DNA of 28,262 nucleotides from Neisseriales bacterium (GTDB lineage: Bacteria; Pseudomonadota; Gammaproteobacteria; Burkholderiales; UBA11063), in contig SSGY01000006.1 of NCBI GenBank assembly GCA_008017145.1, positions 1 to 28,262 on the forward strand. Reading direction: 5' to 3'. Numbering within the stretch: the first letter of the stretch is position 1; every line of letters starts with the position of its first letter. Below, piece after piece: positions 1-7,528 of the stretch. Below the pieces are notes generated by a model. The model saw only the letters and a program-made list of their open reading frames with translations. It was not told the origin of the DNA and did no database searches. The position numbers and the translations under genes are program-made.

Positions 1-213
1 GCTAGACCTTATTGTTCAACAGATAAAGCATTAGTAGAAAATCACAATAGACTAATCAGGAACTTTGTTCCTAAAGGAACTGATTTCAAGACGATACCAA
101 ATGAATATTGGGCTTGGATTCAGGATTGTTTAAATAATCGTCCGCGAGAGAAATTTGGATTTAAAACTCCAAATGAGATGGTAGCTCAAGAACTTGTTTC
201 TTGGTGCAATTAG
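1..213 (+). pseudogene. IS30-family transposase, C-terminal end (5' part lies outside the window)
   Basis: The first reading frame is open from base 1 to a TAG stop at 211-213, giving 70 residues. They match the end of the IS30-family DDE transposase domain: an E-N-x-N-x-L-x-R segment (residues 13-20), then F-V-P-K-G-T-D (22-28), then L-N-N-R-P-R (48-53) and K-T-P-N-E (59-63). These are the hallmark motifs around the catalytic glutamate of this family, which cuts and rejoins DNA during transposition. The gene starts left of the window, so whether the element is intact cannot be judged. No clear terminal inverted repeat follows the stop. Instead the DUF2798 reading frame begins inside the last codons, which suggests the end of the element was lost or overlaps that gene. 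Confidence 0.85.
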
Positions 214-424
214 TTTCTGCGGATGCATTCTATCTCTATTTATGACATTCATCGTCTCAGGGATCGCTACATTCAAGAATTTAGGTATTAGTTACAACTC
301 ATTGTACGCATGGTTTAGTGCATGGGTGACTTCTTTTCCGATTGCCTTCCCGGTATTACTAGTAGTGTTACCATTTGTAAAGAGAATTGTAATGTTAATT
401 GTAGAAACACCTAGCAATCACTAA
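194..424 (+). CDS. DUF2798 small membrane protein, 5' end probably replaced by IS30
   Basis: A 76-residue protein with two hydrophobic helices: about residues 3-25, and about 42-68 with a P-I-A-F-P-V-L-L-V-V core. The pattern helix, I-V-S-G, short loop, W-x-x-x-W, then S-F-P-I-A-F-P and a P-F-V-K-R end is typical of DUF2798 proteins, whose function is unknown. The only start in frame is TTG at 194, which lies inside the IS30 transposase frame and has no good ribosome site. The family normally has a few more N-terminal residues. I infer that insertion of the IS30 element cut off the native start, so this may be a pseudogene or may use the transposon-derived start. Confidence 0.6.
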   Translation: MFLGAISFCGCILSLFMTFIVSGIATFKNLGISYNSLYAWFSAWVTSFPIAFPVLLVVLPFVKRIVMLIVETPSNH

Positions 425-559
425 TTTTTTTGGGATGATCTATTATGGTCAGGGTGCCTTAGACGCTGCGCTAATGCACCCATTTGTATGATTTATCCCG
501 AAGAGGCCCATGTAAACTTAGAGCATCCACATCATAACTAAGCCAGATGCCCTACGGCA

Positions 560-2002
560 TTAACCAATTTGACCAGTAATAAATGCTTGTGACCAATCTG
601 CAAATGAAGCAACTGTAATCACAATCAAAACAATAAACAAGCCAACTTCAAATTTATTATCAAATAGTGATTTGGACTGCTCTCTTCGCGCAATAAAATA
701 AAAGATTGCTCCAACCAAGTATAATAAAGATGACAAAGCTAAGAACATCATTCCACCAGAATAAACTAGCCAAACGCCGTATAATACTGCCAAGACACCT
801 TTAATAAATGATAGGCGATCAATTTTACCTTCGGCAATAACTAATTTGAGTGCAAACATTGCCGATAATAAATATGGCAGCAAAACTAAGCTGGTTGCTA
901 ACTGGATCATTGCTAAATAAACTGCATTAGTAAAAAATGCAACTACAATAAATACTTGTGCTGCGATACTACTAATAACTAGCGCATTAATTGGTACATT
1001 ATTTGCATTAAGTTTCATAAATGATTTAGGCATAGTTTTATCTTCAGATGCCAAATAAAACATATTGCTCGCCAGCAACGTCCATGCAAGTAAAGCACCA
1101 AGAACACTTACAACTACAGCCGCTCGAATTAAATTGCCACTATTCTCACCATAAAGTTGTGCTAGTATCCCTGCCGTAGATGGTGTAGGAAGTTCCCTAA
1201 TTTCCTGTGCAGATAAAATACCAAATGGTAATACAGAAATCAAGGAAGTAATTAAACACACTACAACTGCAGCCAGCATGGTCGCTCTAATTACATCTTT
1301 CATACGTTTAGCGCGTAGTGCAAAGATACAAGCCGCTTCAATCCCAGTAAAGTCCCATACGGTTACCAACATCGTACTTTTGACCTGATCAAACCAATTA
1401 CCCAGATGTGGTTCAAGATGTAGATTCGTTTTAAACTTTGCCCAATTAAATGCTAAAACAAAAACAATAATGATGCTTGCCAAAACCAGTACTTTGATAA
1501 TCGTTAAGATTACATTTACAATTGAAGCTTCTTTGATTCCATTTCTGACTAAAAAAAATACGCCCCAAATCATCACAGATTCTGCCACTAGCGAACTAAT
1601 GGTATTTCCATTACCAAAAAATTTGAACAAAGCAAAGTTGCCCAAGGTTGCACAGATGTAAATTAGATAACTCGCATTAGCCAAAAGTGCGTTTAAAGCA
1701 TAACCCCATGCCGAATTAAAGCCAACATAATCACCAAAACCATGTTTGGCATAACCATAAATTCCACTTTGGATATCTGGACGCTGATTAGATATGTAGC
1801 CAAATGCCCAACTTAAAGCTAAAACCCCAACTGCGGTAATAATCCAACCAATACTAATAGGAATAACACCTGCACGATGCGCTACATTTTGTGGAACGTC
1901 AAAAACACCACTCCCCATCATTGAACCAACAATTAAAGAAAACAAAGCTACAAAAGATAAATCTCTAACATTCATCTTTTCACTAGTTGATGGAGTCGAC
2001 AT
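560..2002 (-). CDS. APC-family basic amino acid antiporter (arginine/ornithine type)
   Basis: A 480-residue integral membrane protein with about 12-13 hydrophobic segments. The first helix carries the APC substrate-binding motif G-S-M-M-G-S-G-V-F (residues 26-34), and W-D-F-T-G-I-E-A in mid-protein is the second signature of the basic amino acid/polyamine antiporter (APA) subfamily. Family members exchange arginine for ornithine, or lysine for cadaverine, across the inner membrane. The length fits ArcD/YdgI-type members (about 460-490 aa). An AAGGA ribosome site lies six bases before the ATG. No arginine deiminase or decarboxylase gene is next to it, so the substrate is not fixed by context. 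A short stem (ATGCC/GGCAT, four-base loop) overlaps its stop codon, without a T run. Confidence 0.85.
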   Translation of the reverse strand: MSTPSTSEKMNVRDLSFVALFSLIVGSMMGSGVFDVPQNVAHRAGVIPISIGWIITAVGVLALSWAFGYISNQRPDIQSGIYGYAKHGFGDYVGFNSAWGYALNALLANASYLIYICATLGNFALFKFFGNGNTISSLVAESVMIWGVFFLVRNGIKEASIVNVILTIIKVLVLASIIIVFVLAFNWAKFKTNLHLEPHLGNWFDQVKSTMLVTVWDFTGIEAACIFALRAKRMKDVIRATMLAAVVVCLITSLISVLPFGILSAQEIRELPTPSTAGILAQLYGENSGNLIRAAVVVSVLGALLAWTLLASNMFYLASEDKTMPKSFMKLNANNVPINALVISSIAAQVFIVVAFFTNAVYLAMIQLATSLVLLPYLLSAMFALKLVIAEGKIDRLSFIKGVLAVLYGVWLVYSGGMMFLALSSLLYLVGAIFYFIARREQSKSLFDNKFEVGLFIVLIVITVASFADWSQAFITGQIG

Positions 2003-2522
2003 AGTTGTTCCTTAAAAACTACTTAAATTACAATACTGCAACCGTTCTGGCAAGCGATAAGTTTATCACATCCTAAGGCTCTAGATATCCCAAATGATCT
2101 ATGGATAATGAGTGAAATTGCGCTGCTAACTTAGCCCCCTTTTGATTGCTGAGTTGGTCCGCATGAAGCTTAAGCTTAAAGTCTACCAAACCACTAAAAC
2201 TGGACAAATTAAAATAAGAATGTAGTGTTGTAATTTACAATACGGCAATGACACAGACATCAATTTACAAGGATCTGGAAGTTAAACCAGTATCGCAGTC
2301 TGGAGTTGAAGTTAAACGCGGAAGGAGGAAAACGCCAAGCTTAAAATAGAACTAGAACTATTAAATCATACATACTGACCGAGCGTTTCTGCACACTCAA
2401 AGCAACGTAAAACAGTACTACGGCGATATAACATGTTGTTATAAATACATATTATATAAACTAGTGCTGCTTGCTAATCACTATTCTTAGATGATTAGCA
2501 AGCTAATTTTTAGCTTCATCAG
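2003..2522. other. Gene-free stretch with insertion-sequence debris
   Basis: No intact gene is seen in about 520 bases. A string at 2196-2214 (AAAACTGGACAAATTAAAA) resembles the ends of IS3-family elements and nearly repeats 13516-13535. After it a 33-codon frame (2248-2349) starts M-T-Q-T-S-I-Y-K-D-L and is rich in Lys and Arg (V-K-R-G-R-R-K-T-P), which would suit the N-terminus of a transposase DNA-binding subunit, but I do not recognise it with certainty. The rest is stop-rich in all frames. I read the stretch as the scar of one or more decayed insertion sequences. The antiporter promoter should lie near 2010-2080, but no good -35/-10 pair stands out. Confidence 0.45.
2469..2516 (-). terminator. 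Stacked hairpins after the 1251-aa lipoprotein gene
   Basis: GCTTGCTAATCA (2469-2480) and TGATTAGCAAGC (2492-2503) form a perfect 12-bp stem with an 11-base loop. A second perfect 7-bp stem, AAGCTAA/TTAGCTT (2500-2506 and 2510-2516, loop TTT), shares its first bases with the larger stem, so the two compete. They lie 7-54 bases past the stop of the lipoprotein gene read on the minus strand. The T-rich side faces plus-strand transcription; there is no T run on the minus side. It could therefore be a 3'-end stabiliser rather than a classical terminator. Confidence 0.55.
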
Positions 2523-5500
2523 TTATGGTTGAATTCTCGCAGCACCACCTGCCACTAATAAATCATAATACATACCACCAGAAGCTAGATTAGTTGAACT
2601 AGTATTGTCAATTGGATTTATATTAGTTGCAAAATACTGATCAGATGTATGTCCTGTATGATTATATGGAATATATCTAGTTTTATTACTATACGCATCT
2701 GTTTTTATACTAGTATAAGTATTTAGTACTGGAAAATATCGACTGCTTGAGCTATAACTATTAATCCTACCATAAATAGTACCATTTCCCTGATTAGCTA
2801 CCCAAGTCATACCAATATTATTACCGTAGCTATTATTATTACCATCATTATTAAAATTAGTAGATCCTGGGTTGCTGAGACAGGAATTCCAACCCATACA
2901 TAAATAATTAATTGAATACTCAAACTCACGTGCATTTATTATTCGCCAATTTTTCATACCGCAGTAACCATAATTTGCGCCTCCAGCTTTATCATATGAA
3001 TTATAAATGGATAAAAAATCATCACCAGTAGTAGCGGAAGATACTTTTGCTACAGTATTTTTTGGATACATAATGCCAGAGACTAAGTCAATTAAACAAT
3101 TACCTGTTGCATCATTAACATAACGACCTCCTCCGTACTGCTTTGGTACTAGTTGACCAGTGCTAACAGTACCATTCCCACTAGTTGGCCAATTAACACC
3201 AATATTTAAAGAACTTTCCTGGTAGATCTCATCACCATTAAAAACTTGATATGAGCTTGCTGCACCTTGTGTATTCACTCCTTTTAGAAGTTTATTTTTA
3301 TATTGGAAGACTTGTCCATTTATGGTTTCACCACCATTTAATTGAGCAACTAAAATATACTGAAGATTAGACGCAGTAGAAGATGCACCAGGCGATAATT
3401 TGCCGGTGCTCCAGTCATTTGCAGCAGCTGTAACACCTGCCACAGCACAGTTATACCCAATAGAACAATAAACAGACATTTGTTGACTTCCTCCGTAGTA
3501 GCCATCAATCCAATCAAATGTATAACCATCTGTAGCTGAAGCTGGAGTACCAACTACAGCAATTAATTTTCGAGCTGTAGCTGTTGTACTTAAAGGTGTT
3601 GATGTAACCAGCCCAAAAAATTTACTCATTACATTGCTAGAGATGCTATCCGGCAAATTAATTAATTTTGATGATGAATTAGATAGATCAAATATACTGG
3701 TGAATTCACGTAATGATGGTATTCTAGAATAAACACTACCAAAAACTGTTCCTGCACCACTATTAGTTGCAACAACATAACCACCACAAATAATATTGCC
3801 TGGATTACTAAATAGAGTCGAAATAGGAAGAGACGAGTTAGCTTGTGGCTTAAAATACCATAATAAACCAGTTATCTTATCTAAAATACAAGCATTGTCA
3901 CCGAATAAGTAACTAAAGCGATTACTACTGCTTGCTGAATAGAAGCTTTCTGGACTAGATAAGTTATTAGTATAGTTAAAAGACTCGCCTGAATTCCAAT
4001 ATGAATCAGAACCAGTAGTATTATCAGAAGTTGTGTTGTACATTGACAATACCTTGCTCGTTGGATTCACAGCATAAAAATTAATCCAATTGTTACTAAG
4101 TTTCATATTTGGATTATTTGCAAAATAGCCAAGTACATTGAGTGCAATGTTACCACTCGCATTATTATTTGGATTCCAAGTGTTTTGGACATTAATATAA
4201 CAAGCCATAGTTGAGGGTGAGTATGCAGGGATTTTACAGCCACCAGTACCAACGCCCCATGTAGTTGCCGCAACAGAAGGAGTAGCCGTATTCGCTAAAG
4301 CATAAGTAATTTTGAATCCTTGTGCAGTTAATGCCGACTCATTAGCTAAAACATAAGTAAATTGACCTGGTAAAAAATTATTCAAGATAGGTAATTTAAC
4401 ATTTAAATAGCTGCCTTGAGCGATGCATTGATAAGTATTGTTATTACTGGACGTTCCACATTCGGCAATAGAATTCCCACCATTATTACCATTAGCCGCT
4501 TCAGTCATAAAGCTTAATTCAGACATTGATTCATTAAATGCCGTACCATTTGGACCACCAACCACCGTTGACATATTTCCAAGATATTGAGTCAAGCCAG
4601 AATACTGCATATATAAATTAGAACTATAATAACTAACGCGCCCTGAAGTTAAAGAGGTATAGCGTGCTTGCAAAGTTACCATATCACCAGCGATACCAGC
4701 GTAATCACTTGGTGAAACGAGCATCATTATATAGCAATTAGAACCTGGCGCCAAGATATCACCACTATGACATGCAGTTGCACCCGAACCAATAACAGTA
4801 CCGACATAGCTCGGGCTTTCAATCAAGTTTGCATTTTGTCCAGCCGTATTACTTGGAACTTGATAGTAGAGCTGGATTGATTCAACGCTTTCATAGTTAT
4901 AAATCTGCACCCAACGATAGGTTGGACTCTTAATGGTAGAACCATTCAAAGTAAATGGTAAAGCTGGATTGCCACCATAATTCATCGTACCAGCGTTAGG
5001 ATTAACCGCTGCCACATAGCCCACATTGTCCACTAGCATCGCAGCTGAGACAGGGTTATTCATATTCGATAAATTTACCGTTAATACACCACTTGGATTT
5101 AAGCTCTCAATCTGACCATTGCTGTCTTGAATTTGTGGAATATATTGACATTGCAAATATTGAGTAGTATTTCCCCACTTACGCGGATCAATTACTATAG
5201 ATTCGATGCAGTTGCTATTTTCTACTGCAGAGCTAGTTCCGCCACTGCCAGTTACGTTTACTTGACATGAGTTATTAACGAACGAAATAAGCTGTGAACA
5301 TTGTAAGTTAGAAGCCGTGCTAGTAGTTGGTTGTAGTGTAGCCGTAAAAATATGCGTAGTATCATCGGTAACTGCACCAGCAGGGATGCTTGCTTTATAT
5401 GATATGCTATATGGCTGAGGAACTACACCAACAGTCGCAATATTCAAATTATGCGTCGGATTAAGATAACCAGTCGTGGGCTCATAAACAAAGCCTGCTG

Positions 5501-6278
5501 GTGCATCAGCAACTAAGAATGACTGCATAAGGTTAGTTGGAGCACCATCAATCGTACCTTGCAAACTCATTGTCATTTGACTATTATATGGATCACTATC
5601 ATTAACAATCTCTGTTGGAACCAAAACGGTTAGATTCTCACCACCATTTATAGTTGATTGAAGCCCATTTTTCTTAAGTGAATTATTTGCTAATGATATT
5701 TTGTGACCATTGACAGTAACTGAACTAACCGTGTACTTGTGATTATCTTTACTACCAACACCATGAATAATCAATTCAGAATCATCATTTTTACGTGCCC
5801 TGGTATTTACAACCACAAATTGAGCATCGCCAATATCTGGGTTACGCAGCATGTCAACCTGACCATCACTTTTGTATTTCTGATCAGCCATAAAAATTGC
5901 CGATACATTTGCGGAGTCTTTATTCTTGTCTTTAGCTAATTTGGCAGTATAAATAACTGCACATGTCTGATGTGGAGCCAAAGCTTTGTGGCACTCGCTA
6001 GCATCATTAATCACCAGATTAGCTGAGGTAGAATGAACAGAAATATCATTAACTAGATAATTGCTTTTATTCTCAAGATAAAATTTAGCCTGACCTGTCT
6101 CTACGCCTTTATCAATTACCAGAGCTGAATCAGCAACAACCTCAACAAGATGATCACCATTAGTTAGATTATTATTAGAAGCATTACCCGCCCCTGCCGC
6201 ATGGTTAGCGTTACAGCTCGTAGTTATCAAAACAACAATAAAATACGCTAATAGGTTCAGTTTTTTTTTCATAGTCAT
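2523..6278 (-). CDS. Large secreted lipoprotein with two C-terminal DUF1566/Lcl-like modules
   Basis: A 1251-residue protein. The N-terminus has the Lys-rich start, a hydrophobic stretch and Cys22 of a lipoprotein signal, although the -3 residue is Thr instead of the usual Leu. Residues 45-250 are Ig-like and contain the paired-cysteine motif C96-x9-C106 (H-K-A-L-A-P-H-Q-T-C) seen in ASH/choice-of-anchor-D-like domains and in the neighbouring lipoproteins. The middle is Ser/Thr/Asn-rich beta sequence. Near residues 790-950 comes T-G-L-L-W-Y and R-I-P-S-L-R-E-F, and near 1055-1251 L-V-S-G-I-M-Y and N-W-R-I-I-N-A-R-E-F. Both follow the DUF1566 plan (T-G-L-M-W, then W-R-L-P-x-x-x-E-L). The first ATG is preferred because AGGAAG precedes it; a second ATG two codons later is followed by nine A bases. 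Function unknown; probably a surface or adhesion protein. Confidence 0.75.
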   Translation of the reverse strand: MTMKKKLNLLAYFIVVLITTSCNANHAAGAGNASNNNLTNGDHLVEVVADSALVIDKGVETGQAKFYLENKSNYLVNDISVHSTSANLVINDASECHKALAPHQTCAVIYTAKLAKDKNKDSANVSAIFMADQKYKSDGQVDMLRNPDIGDAQFVVVNTRARKNDDSELIIHGVGSKDNHKYTVSSVTVNGHKISLANNSLKKNGLQSTINGGENLTVLVPTEIVNDSDPYNSQMTMSLQGTIDGAPTNLMQSFLVADAPAGFVYEPTTGYLNPTHNLNIATVGVVPQPYSISYKASIPAGAVTDDTTHIFTATLQPTTSTASNLQCSQLISFVNNSCQVNVTGSGGTSSAVENSNCIESIVIDPRKWGNTTQYLQCQYIPQIQDSNGQIESLNPSGVLTVNLSNMNNPVSAAMLVDNVGYVAAVNPNAGTMNYGGNPALPFTLNGSTIKSPTYRWVQIYNYESVESIQLYYQVPSNTAGQNANLIESPSYVGTVIGSGATACHSGDILAPGSNCYIMMLVSPSDYAGIAGDMVTLQARYTSLTSGRVSYYSSNLYMQYSGLTQYLGNMSTVVGGPNGTAFNESMSELSFMTEAANGNNGGNSIAECGTSSNNNTYQCIAQGSYLNVKLPILNNFLPGQFTYVLANESALTAQGFKITYALANTATPSVAATTWGVGTGGCKIPAYSPSTMACYINVQNTWNPNNNASGNIALNVLGYFANNPNMKLSNNWINFYAVNPTSKVLSMYNTTSDNTTGSDSYWNSGESFNYTNNLSSPESFYSASSSNRFSYLFGDNACILDKITGLLWYFKPQANSSLPISTLFSNPGNIICGGYVVATNSGAGTVFGSVYSRIPSLREFTSIFDLSNSSSKLINLPDSISSNVMSKFFGLVTSTPLSTTATARKLIAVVGTPASATDGYTFDWIDGYYGGSQQMSVYCSIGYNCAVAGVTAAANDWSTGKLSPGASSTASNLQYILVAQLNGGETINGQVFQYKNKLLKGVNTQGAASSYQVFNGDEIYQESSLNIGVNWPTSGNGTVSTGQLVPKQYGGGRYVNDATGNCLIDLVSGIMYPKNTVAKVSSATTGDDFLSIYNSYDKAGGANYGYCGMKNWRIINAREFEYSINYLCMGWNSCLSNPGSTNFNNDGNNNSYGNNIGMTWVANQGNGTIYGRINSYSSSSRYFPVLNTYTSIKTDAYSNKTRYIPYNHTGHTSDQYFATNINPIDNTSSTNLASGGMYYDLLVAGGAARIQP

Positions 6279-6439
6279 ACTACCTTCCTCATATCCAAAG
6301 TGCTAATTATGAACTTATATTTTTAGCATTAATCTTAAATTGACGATCTATTTTTTCTTTTGAGAAGCTAATTACAAAAAACACTAGCTTCTTTTATCCA
6401 CGTAATGTTATCATTCACACTAAATTATAAAAATGGAAT

Positions 6440-6472
6440 TTTGGAATTTATGACAATGATTTTGGAAATCAT
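6440..6472 (-). promoter_or_regulatory. Two-box operator-like element, copy A
   Basis: TTTGGAATTTAT, eight free bases, then TTTTGGAAATCAT. The two TTTGGAA boxes lie 21 bp apart (two helical turns). Copy B at 13455-13487 keeps both boxes, the spacing and the flanks, with one mismatch in 25 fixed positions. The element sits between the divergent LysR-type gene (start 6532) and the 1251-aa lipoprotein gene (start 6278). On the minus strand a TATAAT lies at 6424-6429, 10 bp past the box; on the plus strand a TATAAT lies at 6475-6480. The placement fits a LysR-type regulator controlling its target and itself, which is an inference. Confidence 0.5.
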
Positions 6473-6474
6473 AT

Positions 6475-6480
6475 TATAAT
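6475..6480 (+). promoter_or_regulatory. Possible -10 box of the LysR-type regulator gene
   Basis: TATAAT lies 51 bases before the start codon of the regulator, with an ATGACA (6450-6455) 19 bp upstream as a weak -35. The -35 lies inside the two-box element, so a protein bound there would block this promoter, as in LysR-type self-repression. AT-rich surroundings make chance matches likely. Confidence 0.35.
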
Positions 6481-6531
6481 AATTACTGTTATTTACAAAA
6501 AATAGTTAGAGTAGTACTAAAGGGTGGTTTT

Positions 6532-7425
6532 ATGCTAGACAATATTGCATCATTTATTGACTTATGCGAGACAAGAAGCTTTAAGGTTTGTGCAGAAAAA
6601 TTAAAGATACAGTCCTCAACATTAAGTAAACATATCTCAGAATTAGAAAACAAACTTGGTAAGCAGCTAATTATCAGAACATCAAAAAAATTTGAATTAA
6701 CTGAATTTGGTGTTTATATGTATAATAAATGCAAGCATATTCCATTATTTATTGAAAACACCATTAATGTTTATGAAAGAAAAGTACCCCAAGAAAATAA
6801 GTGTGGCACTTTAAACATTGCTCTAGGTGCGGTTATCTCATATAATTTAGTTTGTAAACATCTACACAAGTTTATCGATGAGTATCCGAATATAAAATTA
6901 AACCTGAATTTTTATCCAAACATTCTATCTTGGCCAAGTCCACAAATTGACATTATCCTAACTCTTCATGGCATCAAAGGTAAAAATTTAACTAATAGAT
7001 TTGTTCGTCACGAGTATATTAAATTATACTGTAGTGCTAACTATGCCGTTGCGCATGGCATTCCTCAAACTACAGAAGAACTATATGATCACAATATAAT
7101 TGGAATGATAAATGAGGATTATGCGACGATTGAATATTATAAACTAAGACACATTAATACTAATGAAGAATGTATAGTTAATCTGAAAAATAATTCGTTG
7201 AACATTAATAACGCGCTTCATATCAGACAAATTGGGTTAAATTCTAATAGCATATTTGGTTGCCATGAATCAATAATTCGTGATGATCTGAATATTGGAT
7301 TAGTAGTACCAGTTTTACCCGATTGGGTTGTGTATGAATTTGATTATTACGTTGTAACAAAAAATAATATTTCTGTCGAAGCTCAATTGTTTGTTAATTT
7401 TTTATATGAATGTATGAAAAATTAG
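6532..7425 (+). CDS. LysR-type transcriptional regulator
   Basis: A 297-residue DNA-binding regulator. The N-terminal 60 residues form the LysR winged helix-turn-helix: F-I-D-L-C-E-T-R-S-F (8-17), A-E-K-L-x-I-Q-S-S-T-L-S-K-H-I (21-35), then L-E-N-K-L-G and R-T-S-K-K-F-E-L-T-E-F-G (49-60). Residues 90-295 match the two-lobed effector domain in length and pattern, but the ligand cannot be read. AAGGGTGG before the ATG is a strong ribosome site. The gene is divergent from the 1251-aa lipoprotein gene and convergent with the 887-aa one, so it sits inside the lipoprotein cluster and is its likely regulator. The two-box element in its promoter recurs before the small lipoprotein gene. Confidence 0.9.
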   Translation: MLDNIASFIDLCETRSFKVCAEKLKIQSSTLSKHISELENKLGKQLIIRTSKKFELTEFGVYMYNKCKHIPLFIENTINVYERKVPQENKCGTLNIALGAVISYNLVCKHLHKFIDEYPNIKLNLNFYPNILSWPSPQIDIILTLHGIKGKNLTNRFVRHEYIKLYCSANYAVAHGIPQTTEELYDHNIIGMINEDYATIEYYKLRHINTNEECIVNLKNNSLNINNALHIRQIGLNSNSIFGCHESIIRDDLNIGLVVPVLPDWVVYEFDYYVVTKNNISVEAQLFVNFLYECMKN

Positions 7426-7473
7426 CGCCGATACTAATCGCTCCTTACATATTTTCTTAATAAATTTAGTTTG

Positions 7474-7504
7474 TCCTCACCATAATATTTTTATATGATG
7501 AGGA
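7474..7504. terminator. Hairpin between convergent regulator and lipoprotein genes
   Basis: TCCTCA/TGAGGA (7474-7479, 7499-7504) plus CATA/TATG inside it, with one C/A mismatch and a nine-base AT loop, form a 10-bp stem. It lies in the 103-base gap between the two stop codons and could end both transcripts. The flanking T runs are weak. Confidence 0.45.
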
Positions 7505-7528
7505 GATTTATAACTAAGTCATTAACTT

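Noticed and set aside
425..559. Possible short gene between DUF2798 and the antiporter
   Set aside because: The only frame from an ATG (about 18 codons) has no ribosome site and no recognisable features.
2248..2349. Short Lys/Arg-rich frame as a gene
   Set aside because: Only 33 codons, no ribosome site, next to an IS-like end; treated as debris of a transposase.
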